Positions 7,409-13,308 of a DNA stretch of 13,308 nt are shown piece by piece. Position numbers and translations under genes: made by a program. Numbering within the stretch: position 1 is the stretch's first letter; each line of letters opens with the position of its first letter. The DNA comes from Helicobacter sp. (GTDB lineage Bacteria; Campylobacterota; Campylobacteria; Campylobacterales; Helicobacteraceae): the NCBI GenBank assembly GCA_029264655.1, contig JARHZY010000145.1:1-13308 (forward strand). The letters run 5' to 3'. Below the pieces are notes generated by a model. It had not been told where the DNA came from, did not search any database, and saw only the letters and a program-made list of their open reading frames with translations.

Positions 7409-7547
7409 TTAAGGAACATAAGGAGGTGTAACCCACCTTAGTTTTTAAAGGAAGATAATGTGAAAGAATGTTCTTAACTTAACCCAAAACTATCAAAGGA
7501 GAACCTTTGTTGTAAGAACAAGTAATCATGTAATTTGATTACGCTTG
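7409..7547 (-). ncRNA. Candidate structured small RNA (strand uncertain)
   Basis: This island has 45 G/C in 139 bases; the 60-base blocks 7321-7380 and 7561-7620 have 8 and 6. Plus-strand elements are as follows. TTAAGGAACAT (7409-7419) pairs with ATGTTCTTAA (7468-7477), ten pairs with one bulged G. TAAGG/CCTTA (7419-7423/7436-7440) or AGGTG/CACCT (7424-7428/7434-7438) forms an inner hairpin. CAAAGG-AGAA-CCTTTG (7494-7509) is a perfect hairpin. TAATCA/TGATTA (7523-7528/7536-7541) is extended by CAAG/CTTG with a 2-nt bulge. GTTCTTA (7470-7476) can instead pair with TAAGAAC (7513-7519), which excludes the first stem. No frame beyond a few codons is present. The minus strand is preferred because a good extended -10 box points into the island from 7558. 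I do not recognise it as 6S, SRP, tmRNA or RNase P RNA. It could also be a remnant mobile-element end. Confidence 0.42.
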
Positions 7548-7549
7548 AA

Positions 7550-7558
7550 AGTATAACA
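7550..7558 (-). promoter_or_regulatory. Extended -10 promoter pointing into the structured island
   Basis: On the minus strand TG-T-TATACT (7558-7550) is a near-ideal extended -10 box. Transcription would begin near 7544-7546, at the outer edge of the terminal hairpin of the island, and run away from hemH. Confidence 0.42.
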
Positions 7559-7560
7559 AA

Positions 7561-7820
7561 AGAAACCTTAAAATAAAATTAAAATAATAATAATTACTAA
7601 TTTTTTACGAAAAATAAATTTTATATTTTTAAACTCTATAAATAAGAACCCAAATGTTAGGCTATACAATCGCAATATAAAGCCATTAATAATATTGATA
7701 CATAAAATTATCAAATATTTTACTATATTGCATTTTGCAATAACTTTAGTATAGAACAAATATCGCATTAATATATTATATTTTATTATTAGTGTGTAAC
7801 ACAATAAAATGAAAAAGTTT
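7561..7820. other. AT-rich spacer without recognisable genes
   Basis: The 260 bases before the hemH promoter are nearly pure A/T. A minus-strand open frame of 78 codons (7568-7804) begins with TTG, lacks a ribosome site and encodes an Ile/Leu/Phe/Lys-rich string typical of AT-rich noncoding DNA. I see nothing functional here. Confidence 0.5.
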
Positions 7821-7829
7821 TGCTATAAT
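7821..7829 (+). promoter_or_regulatory. hemH: Extended -10 promoter of hemH
   Basis: TGC-TATAAT is a perfect extended -10 box. A transcript would start around 7836-7838, giving a leader of about 75 nt to the ATG at 7911. There is no -35 consensus. I see no obvious iron-box palindrome in the leader. Confidence 0.65.
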
Positions 7830-7910
7830 AACTCCCGCACAATATCCCAATTTATTATACACATTTTAAGATAAATATAAAAATATATGGAAAAATTTAT
7901 GAGGAAGCAT

Positions 7911-8870
7911 ATGCACACATACAATAAAGCTGTAATATTACTGAATATGGGTGGACCAAATAGTTTAGATGAGGTAAGCACTTTTCTTAGGAATATGTTT
8001 GCTGATCCTTGTATTCTTAGCCTAAAAAATAACTTTTTTCGTTCTATGCTTGGTAATGTTATTGTAAATACACGTATTGAAAAAAGTAAAAAAATATACG
8101 AAAAAATTGGTGGTTATAGCCCATTAACAGATATTACTTTTAAACTTACTCAAAAATTGCAGGCACGTAATCCCCATACATTTTACACCTATGCTATGCG
8201 TTATGTCCCACCTTATGCTTTAGCGGTTATGCAAGAAATTATGCAAAAAAATATCAATGATATCATACTTATCAGCATGTATCCGCAATATAGCTCAACT
8301 ACGACTTATTCATCATTTCAAGATATTGCAGCTGCACTCCAACAACTTCATTTTACACCACATATAACCACAATAGAACGTTATGGCACACATCCACTTT
8401 TTATTAAATCGTTAGCACAAAGTATTAAAGTAACATTAGGGAATAGCAATCCGCAAGATTTTGTATTGATTTTATCCGCACATTCAGTGCCAACTAGTCG
8501 GATTAAAAAAGGCGATCCCTACCAAAAAGAATGTGAAGAATCTCGCACACTCTTAGAGCAAGAGTTACATACAAATAATATATTTTTTAAAGATATACAA
8601 TTAAGCTATCAATCAAAAGTTGGTCCTGTGCAATGGATAGGTCCTTATACAGATTCCATCATTAAAGCAGCAGCCCCACATAATATTATTGTCTATCCTT
8701 TAAGCTTTACAATCGACAACTCTGAAACAAAATATGAGCTAGCTATACAATATAGCGAACTTGCTAAATCACTTGGTGTGCAAGATTATCGTGTATGTGA
8801 ATGCCTAAATGATAGTGATATATTTGTGCATTTTATTGAAACTTTAATACACGATAATGAAACCACTTAA
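7911..8870 (+). CDS. hemH: Ferrochelatase
   Basis: HemH inserts Fe2+ into protoporphyrin IX, the final step of protoheme synthesis, in the cytoplasm or at the membrane surface. The 319-residue product matches recalled H. pylori HemH along its length: KAVILLNMGGPNSLDEV at the start, IEKSKKIYEKIGG, MYPQYSSTTT, then LSAHSVP with the catalytic histidine (about residue 191) and FTIDNSETKYEL with the acidic residues of the second active-site motif (about 272-276). Length is normal for the family. Three ATGs are in frame (7887, 7899, 7911). The last has the clear ribosome site AGGA with 5 nt spacing and gives the usual ferrochelatase N-terminus, so I chose it; the upstream ones would add 4 or 8 residues. 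It has its own promoter and a hairpin right behind it, so it is likely a single-gene unit. Confidence 0.96.
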   Translation: MHTYNKAVILLNMGGPNSLDEVSTFLRNMFADPCILSLKNNFFRSMLGNVIVNTRIEKSKKIYEKIGGYSPLTDITFKLTQKLQARNPHTFYTYAMRYVPPYALAVMQEIMQKNINDIILISMYPQYSSTTTYSSFQDIAAALQQLHFTPHITTIERYGTHPLFIKSLAQSIKVTLGNSNPQDFVLILSAHSVPTSRIKKGDPYQKECEESRTLLEQELHTNNIFFKDIQLSYQSKVGPVQWIGPYTDSIIKAAAPHNIIVYPLSFTIDNSETKYELAIQYSELAKSLGVQDYRVCECLNDSDIFVHFIETLIHDNETT

Positions 8871-8884
8871 ATATATTAGCACTC

Positions 8885-8904
8885 TAGTTAGTATAAACCA
8901 ACTA
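8885..8904 (+). terminator. Hairpin just after hemH
   Basis: TAGTT-a-GT-ATAA-AC-c-AACTA is a 7-bp stem with one mismatch and a 4-nt loop, beginning 15 bp after the hemH stop. Only a weak T-run follows, so termination is uncertain. Confidence 0.3.
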
Positions 8905-9595
8905 CAAATGTTTAATTAGATTCCATAATATAAACTTAAAATAATTAGTCCTATTATATAACTATAATATATGGAATTACTTTTTAATATAATGCATATA
9001 TAGATATTTTTACCAAATGAAACATATTTAAAAATATCATATTTGTATATTAAACTGCAAATTTACATAAATTTTTCATAATTAAATTATAAATTATATA
9101 ATGTGTTCTCATTATATAGCAATAATACATTTTATAGATTATATTATAAAAATAAACATATAATTATTTTAATAATAAAAATGATTATATAAAATTAAAG
9201 TAGATAAATTTATTAATTTTTATTGTATAATAACATTTCTTAAAAAGATAAAGGGAAAATGTGAAATAATAAGAAAATATATGGAGTCATTGTAAGGTAT
9301 CTAGCTATTTTATATAATTATAAATCTTATTATATTACTTTTATAGTAATAGAATTTATTAATATATTAAAGCTTATAAATGTAATTTTGGTAGATAAAT
9401 TTTCATGATTATTATGGAAAACTTTATGATATATGCATTTGGTGATTCTGTATAGTTACTTAATTTTCATAATTATTTAGTTTCTTTATTGCACTATTTT
9501 AGTATATCTTTATACACGCTATATAAGGATTTATTTATAGTTACAATATATAGGAATATATAGAACAAATTTTAGAAAAATAAGGAGCTTAGACT
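8905..9595. other. Long, extremely AT-rich region without genes
   Basis: Almost 0.7 kb holds no frame of coding quality on either strand. The block 9121-9180, for example, has only 3 G/C in 60 bases. A TATAAT box (9226-9231) is followed by AAAGGGAAA and an immediate start-stop (ATG TGA), which could be the debris of an old gene start. A TATATAA (9520-9526) may be the -10 box of the chemoreceptor gene. The ribosome site of that gene, AAGGAG (9582-9587), lies 8 nt before its ATG. Nothing else is recognisable. Confidence 0.55.
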
Positions 9596-11551
9596 ATGTC
9601 AAGAAAGATGTCATTAAGTATTATTATAGTATTAATTATTTGTTTTACTATTTTTGGTGTAATTGAGTATATGAAGCAACGCACCATGTTTATTAATAAT
9701 AGTATTGCAGAAAATAATAGTCGTGTTAAAATTATAACAACTTATGTTGATATTCTCATGCAAGATCAATTTGATTTTGTAGAGAAAGTAGCAAATGATT
9801 TAGCAAATAATCATGAACAGCTTTTCACAAGAAACAATCTCCCTGTATATTTGCATAGTGTTGCCATAGTGTCTAGTGTATTGCAAGTTTATGTATCATG
9901 GACAAATAATGGTTTTACTTATACTGCTAAAAAAACTGAAAATTATAAGGTAAGGGCAATGGATACAGATTATGATGCAAGAAAGCGTCCATGGTTCCAA
10001 CAAGTATTGCAATCAAGAAAAATGGGGAATACTGAGCCCTATAAGGATATTGCAACAGGGAATAGTGTTATTACTATATTTGCACCTATTAATGTAAATG
10101 GAGAGATAGTGGGTGCTGTTGGTGTTGATGTGGATTTAGCAGAATTTTCACAAGATATACGTGCCATAAAAACAGATAACAGGGATATATCAATCTTTAG
10201 AGATGTTTTCTATGTCCATCCAAATACAAATTTTGTGATGGCAAAAGACAATGTTGATGCACAACACTCAATATCAATAGGCAAGGCTGCTGCTACAAGC
10301 GGAAAACCTTTTGACTTTTATCGCAAAGGTGAAAGTGATAAGAAACATGGAATCTGTCGCCAATCAGCTTTAAATTGGTCTGTGTGTATTGTGAGTAGCG
10401 AAAATGAATATAAACCATATTTATTTGATTTACTCTTATCTAATGTAATATGGTTTATAGGCATTATTGCTATTGCCACAATGGTAATTATTTTTGTTGT
10501 GCGTCGTAATTTAAGACCACTAGCTATTATAGAATCTGATTTAGGTGCATTTTTTAAATATCTTAGTTTTCAAACTAACACACCACCACAAACAACACTA
10601 ATAAAAAATAAAGATGAATTTGGTAAAATGTCGCTTCGAATGAATAAAGAAATTGCAGAAATTGTTAAACTGCGTCATGATGAACAAATGCTTTTGCAAA
10701 ATATTCATGAGCTTATTGCTGAAGCTAAAGAAGGGAAATTTGGCTCACAAATATATATTACAAGCCACAATCCAAATTTACAGGGAGTTGTAGATGCTTT
10801 AAATACCATGTGTAATATTTTAAGACAAAATATTTGTGCTGATATTGCACGTATCCATCTATTGCTTGAAGCAGTAGCTAAAGAAGACTACTCACAGCAA
10901 ATCATAGAGCCAATTGGTATTGAAAAAGGTATCAATACAGCAGTTGCACAATTTGCACATATATTGCGGATGAATGCAGGATTAATCGAAAATCTTGAAA
11001 ATTATAGTAAAAGCCTTGATGATAATACACGCAATCTTCATAAAAGTAGCATGCAACAAGCACAAAGCGTAGAGGATACAGCTGGATCTATTGCACATAT
11101 TACAGAATCTATTGGCAATATCAATGAACAAAGTAAATCTATTATTAAACAAAGTGAAGATATTAAAAATGTAATAGGAATAATAAGGGATATAGCAGAC
11201 CAGACAAATCTTTTAGCATTAAATGCAGCAATAGAAGCAGCAAGAGCTGGAGAGCATGGTAGAGGTTTTGCAGTGGTTGCAGATGAAGTGAGAAAGCTAG
11301 CAGAAAGAACGCAAAAATCTTTAGGTGAAATTGAAACAAACACAATTACACTTGCACAAGGTATTATGGAAATTTCAACACTTATAGCTGAACAAAACGA
11401 TAAAATCCTACATATTAACAACAATATCACAGCAATATCTGAAGCGACACAGGAAAATGCAGATATTGCTGACAATACGCATGAAGTAGGTAAAAAAATT
11501 TATGAGATAGTTGAACATGTAAGTTCAAGACTAACAAGTAAGAAATTTTAA
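9596..11551 (+). CDS. Methyl-accepting chemotaxis protein with dCache sensor
   Basis: This 651-residue transmembrane chemoreceptor has TM1 at about 8-25, a periplasmic dCache_1-type sensor (about 35-278) and TM2 at about 283-302. A HAMP domain and two further HAMP-like helical modules follow (about 303-460, including KEGKFGSQIYITSHNPNLQGVVDALN and AKEDYSQQI). Next comes the cytoplasmic signalling hairpin with the invariant tip NAAIEAARAGEHGRGFAVVADEVRKLAERT (split here as 543-550 and 551-572). The tip binds CheW and CheA. The sensor has DARKRPWF (127-134), Y149 and VGVDVD (175-180), the region that contacts amine ligands in dCache receptors. However, the usual WY is WF and the following Asp is absent, so an amino-acid ligand is not assured. 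There is no CheR-docking pentapeptide at the C-terminus. Ribosome site AAGGAG. It stands alone. Confidence 0.94.
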   Translation: MSRKMSLSIIIVLIICFTIFGVIEYMKQRTMFINNSIAENNSRVKIITTYVDILMQDQFDFVEKVANDLANNHEQLFTRNNLPVYLHSVAIVSSVLQVYVSWTNNGFTYTAKKTENYKVRAMDTDYDARKRPWFQQVLQSRKMGNTEPYKDIATGNSVITIFAPINVNGEIVGAVGVDVDLAEFSQDIRAIKTDNRDISIFRDVFYVHPNTNFVMAKDNVDAQHSISIGKAAATSGKPFDFYRKGESDKKHGICRQSALNWSVCIVSSENEYKPYLFDLLLSNVIWFIGIIAIATMVIIFVVRRNLRPLAIIESDLGAFFKYLSFQTNTPPQTTLIKNKDEFGKMSLRMNKEIAEIVKLRHDEQMLLQNIHELIAEAKEGKFGSQIYITSHNPNLQGVVDALNTMCNILRQNICADIARIHLLLEAVAKEDYSQQIIEPIGIEKGINTAVAQFAHILRMNAGLIENLENYSKSLDDNTRNLHKSSMQQAQSVEDTAGSIAHITESIGNINEQSKSIIKQSEDIKNVIGIIRDIADQTNLLALNAAIEAARAGEHGRGFAVVADEVRKLAERTQKSLGEIETNTITLAQGIMEISTLIAEQNDKILHINNNITAISEATQENADIADNTHEVGKKIYEIVEHVSSRLTSKKF

Positions 11552-11627
11552 ACCTTAGTGTATGATGATATAGAGCCAAATGTGATAACTATATGCTGCA
11601 ACTAAATATCCATAAGGCAAATAAATG

Positions 11628-11651
11628 CTCTATAGCATATAATGCTATGAG
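11628..11651. terminator. Strong hairpin after the chemoreceptor gene
   Basis: ATAGCAT-ATA-ATGCTAT (11632-11648) is a perfect 7-bp stem with a 3-nt loop. It is extended by CTC/GAG across a single bulged T. It lies 77 bp after the stop at 11551. No T-run follows, so it may end transcripts weakly or stabilise the mRNA end. Confidence 0.4.
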
Positions 11652-11776
11652 ATTAATAGCTAATATATCCATGCTAATTTTTACAATGTTACAAAATACA
11701 TAAATAATCCATTAAAAATTATTTTTTGTAATATTTAATACATAAAAGCATAAAGTGTTTGACTTTTTTTGTAAAA

Positions 11777-11782
11777 TATACT
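11777..11782 (+). promoter_or_regulatory. Probable -10 box of the TM2/lipoprotein pair
   Basis: TATACT sits 34 bp before the ATG at 11811. TTGACT at 11759-11764 looks like a -35, but the 12-bp spacing is too short to work with it. The ribosome site is AAGGAG (11800-11805). Confidence 0.4.
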
Positions 11783-11810
11783 TTTATTTCAAGTGATATA
11801 AGGAGATATG

Positions 11811-12155
11811 ATGGATTCAAATCAGTTAATAGCAATTACTGCTACATGGCAAAATCTCTTACCTGAAGGTGTGCTTATTGGTGTGTAAGAGAGATTAAAA
11901 AAGCTACCAGAAGATAAAGTAAGTATGCTAACAACAATCCAGTTTAAAAATCCAACAACGGGGTTAATATGCGGGCTTTTAGGTGGTGGAATTGCTGTTG
12001 ATAGATTCTATAAAGGCGATATAGGATTAGGTATAGCAAAAATAGCGAGTGTTTGTATCCTTGTGGGATTTGTATGGGTTGTTGCTGATTTATTTCTTGT
12101 GCCAAAAGGCATTAGAAAGGATAATTTGGATAAGCTTAATATGATGCTTATGTAA
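11811..12155 (+). pseudogene. TM2-domain protein gene interrupted by one in-frame TAA
   Basis: A well-signalled start (AAGGAG, then ATG at 11811, 5 nt later; another ATG at 11808) opens a frame reading MDSNQLIAITATWQNLLPEG, then VLIGV. It stops at TAA 11886-11888. The same frame then continues without any shift as ERLKKLPEDKVSMLTTIQF into the TM2 domain and ends at 12155. The residues on both sides form one typical N-terminal segment of epsilonproteobacterial TM2 proteins (a short helical region followed by Leu-Pro-rich KLPEDK), so the stop splits one gene of 114 codons plus its terminal stop. One base change from CAA, AAA, GAA or a TAT/TAC tyrosine codon would explain it. Readthrough or restart at ATG 11925 are alternatives; no ribosome site precedes that ATG. 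A sequencing error cannot be excluded. Confidence 0.75.
11925..12155 (+). CDS. TM2-domain membrane protein, part downstream of the internal stop
   Basis: The 76-residue frame carries the whole TM2 domain. A first hydrophobic helix (GLICGLLGGGIAV) is followed by the hallmark DRFYKGDIGLGIAK turn, a second helix (IASVCILVGFVWVVADLFLV) and the tail KGIRKDN. Such proteins sit in the inner membrane; their role is unknown. If translated from ATG 11925 it would lack the normal N-terminal 38 residues but keep both membrane helices. The lipoprotein gene follows 55 bp later in the same direction, suggesting co-transcription. Confidence 0.7.
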   Translation: MLTTIQFKNPTTGLICGLLGGGIAVDRFYKGDIGLGIAKIASVCILVGFVWVVADLFLVPKGIRKDNLDKLNMMLM

Positions 12156-12210
12156 CTTGGCGTATAGGTTTTTGGTGTTAGTTGAAAAAGTTTATAAGAA
12201 AGGATATAGT

Positions 12211-12522
12211 ATGAAATTATCTAAAATTGCTAGTTTATGTATGGTTGGAATGTTTATTATTGGTTGTGGTAATAATGTGCCAAGTTGTAACGACAGAGTA
12301 GTAAAACAAGTGTTGGGGGATGCAATTAAAAAGCATTTTAAATTTAAAGATGTAAGCTTTAGTGGCTTTACAACAAATGAGACAAACGAGGCAAAAAAAC
12401 AAGTTACATGCCAAGTTATGGCGAAGGCAACACGCAAAACAGGTGAAATTAAGGAAAAAACAATACATTATACCGCAAGATACACAGATGATGGGCATAT
12501 ATATGTTGAAATAATCAATTAA
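12211..12522 (+). CDS. Small predicted lipoprotein
   Basis: The 103-residue product begins MKLSKIASLCMVGMFIIGCG, a lipoprotein signal peptide with lipobox FIIGC. Cleavage before Cys19 would leave a mature protein of about 85 residues attached to a membrane by its N-terminus. The mature part has two more cysteines (in PSCND and VTCQV) that could form a disulfide. It ends in alternating strands (EKTIHYTARYTDDGHIYVEI), suggesting a small alpha+beta, cystatin- or NTF2-like fold. I do not recognise the family. ATG 12211 was chosen because AAGGA lies 6 nt upstream and it gives the signal peptide; a TTG at 12157 would add 18 unlikely residues. It follows the TM2 gene by 55 bp and precedes a terminator-like hairpin. 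Confidence 0.85.
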   Translation: MKLSKIASLCMVGMFIIGCGNNVPSCNDRVVKQVLGDAIKKHFKFKDVSFSGFTTNETNEAKKQVTCQVMAKATRKTGEIKEKTIHYTARYTDDGHIYVEIIN

Positions 12523-12539
12523 ATAAAGTTCAATAACCT

Positions 12540-12572
12540 AAAATACCAATATATAATTTAGAATGGTGTTTT
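12540..12572 (+). terminator. Terminator after the lipoprotein gene
   Basis: AAAATACCA (12540-12548) pairs with TGGTGTTTT (12564-12572), nine pairs including one T-G, around a 15-nt loop. The descending arm ends in four Ts. It starts 18 bp after the stop codon and marks the end of the TM2/lipoprotein unit. Confidence 0.45.
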
Positions 12573-12958
12573 ATGGTAGTATCCCAAAGAAAATAATTAT
12601 TTATATCTTTACTTAATATATAAATAATATTTATGCCTGCTTGTCGTTGCAAGATTCTATAATAATGTTCTGTAAAGAAAAAGATAATTTATTTGATTAG
12701 GATTATATCAAGCTTTTTAAGTAAAAGCTATTGTATTAACATTCTATATGTTTGTAATTTTTACTATTTTGATATATTTGGTGCTATTCATTATTTTATG
12801 TAATATAAATTTATATAATAGTGTTAAATTATCTATATTCTATATCATTTAAAATTGATATTTTTTCCATATATTGCAACCTTTTTTATGTATATTATAT
12901 CAAATTCATTTTATAATTTTATTGAAGTATTATTTTATATTAAAAATAAGGAGTTAAT
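12573..12958. other. AT-rich intergenic region before the epimerase gene
   Basis: No coding frame of quality is visible in these 386 bases. Near the right end a TATAAT (12912-12917) is a likely -10 box for the next gene, with a leader of about 35 nt, and AAGGAG (12948-12953) is its ribosome site. The rest shows only A/T-rich runs. Confidence 0.5.
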
Positions 12959-13308
12959 TTGCAACAAATATTAGTAGATAAACAATATAATGATAAAGCC
13001 TGTGTAAATGATTATGAAATACCAAATATACTATTAATGGAAAATGCAGCAAACAATCTTGCAAGATTTATTGCAAAAAAATGTAAAGAAAAATTACAAT
13101 GCAATAGTGATATATATGTATTAAACACTGCAGATAAAATAGATTCTAAAAAACACATAAATGATTTAGCATATAACTACCATAAAGCTATTGAAACTAT
13201 AAATCTACTAAGCACTAAACCATTAAGTCAAAAAGTTTTGTTTCTATGTGGTAGTGGAGATAATGGGGCAGATGGATTAGCTGCGGCTAGATTATTAAAT
13301 ACATATAA
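12959..13308 (+). CDS. nnr: NAD(P)H-hydrate epimerase (YjeF N-terminal domain), 5' part cut by window edge
   Basis: The frame starts at TTG 12959-12961, 5 nt after AAGGAG, and stays open to the edge (116 complete codons). It shows the YjeF_N hallmarks. LLMENAANNLARFI (about 26-39) is the substrate-side helix. CGSGDNGADGLAAARLL (about 97-113) corresponds to the family's glycine-rich CGxGNNGGDG loop, which binds the nucleotide. The enzyme converts between R and S forms of hydrated NAD(P)H so that the dehydratase can repair them. In many bacteria the two activities are fused in one Nnr protein; the C-terminal half lies outside this window, so fusion cannot be judged. Residues about 45-90 are polar and poorly conserved. 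No ATG start exists before residue 27, which lies inside the domain, so TTG is nearly certain. Confidence 0.88.
   Translation, partial: MQQILVDKQYNDKACVNDYEIPNILLMENAANNLARFIAKKCKEKLQCNSDIYVLNTADKIDSKKHINDLAYNYHKAIETINLLSTKPLSQKVLFLCGSGDNGADGLAAARLLNTY

Noticed and set aside
7419..7436. Fragment of the 3' end of 16S rRNA on the minus strand
   Set aside because: Only the CACCTCCTT core matches; the preceding bases do not follow the conserved 16S tail, so it is not an rRNA fragment.
7409..7547. Terminal palindromes of an IS200/IS605-type element
   Set aside because: The hairpins invite this idea, but there is no trace of tnpA or tnpB nearby and no second end that I can recognise.
7568..7804. 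Minus-strand frame of 78 codons rich in Ile, Leu, Phe and Lys
   Set aside because: TTG start without ribosome site in nearly pure A/T DNA; composition is that of random AT-rich translation.
11038..11475. Minus-strand 145-codon frame within the chemoreceptor
   Set aside because: Antisense to the highly conserved signalling tip; long antisense frames are usual over such repetitive helical coding sequence.
11759..11782. Complete -35/-10 promoter (TTGACT and TATACT)
   Set aside because: Spacing between the boxes is only 12 bp; the -10 alone is kept as a candidate.
12157..12210. Extended TTG start for the small lipoprotein
   Set aside because: It would place 18 residues before a perfect lipoprotein signal peptide, and the ribosome site clearly serves ATG 12211.

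Overview
The window reads as AT-rich chromosomal DNA of an epsilonproteobacterium. A Helicobacter of the enterohepatic type is most likely. The ferrochelatase matches what I recall of H. pylori HemH at many positions. One gene looks like the Helicobacter FliS co-chaperone HP1076. Promoters show extended -10 boxes without clear -35 boxes, and several starts are TTG. The species is an inference.

Left part (1-4149, minus strand). A probable operon runs right to left. It encodes a uracil-DNA-glycosylase-like Fe-S protein with an eroded active site, an exported LpoA-like periplasmic-binding-fold protein, and a two-subunit ThrE/YjjP-YjjB-type exporter whose halves overlap by 8 bp. Beyond it lie a 64-codon open frame with no good start (391-585), probably the 3' remnant of a larger gene, and a coupled gene that runs off the left edge. 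That last gene encodes an amphipathic, coiled-coil-like protein.

Middle (4150-8870, plus strand). A sigma-54 promoter (TGGCAT-N5-TTGCT) drives a flagellin-like, HP1076-type export co-chaperone. A 671-residue dynamin-like GTPase stands alone after it, and hemH follows with its own extended -10 promoter. Between the GTPase and hemH is a compact island (7409-7547), richer in G and C than its flanks. It carries several hairpins, two mutually exclusive stems, three Shine-Dalgarno-like/anti-Shine-Dalgarno segments and a good promoter pointing inward on the minus strand. This is the best candidate here for an undescribed element, possibly a structured small RNA.

Right part (8871-13308, plus strand). 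About 0.7 kb of extremely AT-rich DNA without genes precedes a dCache-type chemoreceptor. Next is a TM2-domain gene split by one in-frame TAA, then a small lipoprotein, and finally the start of an NAD(P)H-hydrate epimerase gene (TTG start) cut by the right edge.

Most genes are independent housekeeping or motility units. Two themes can be connected: motility (sigma-54 flagellar chaperone and chemoreceptor) and signs of gene decay (391-585, the split TM2 gene, long AT-rich spacers). No CRISPR array, tRNA, rRNA or intact mobile element was seen.
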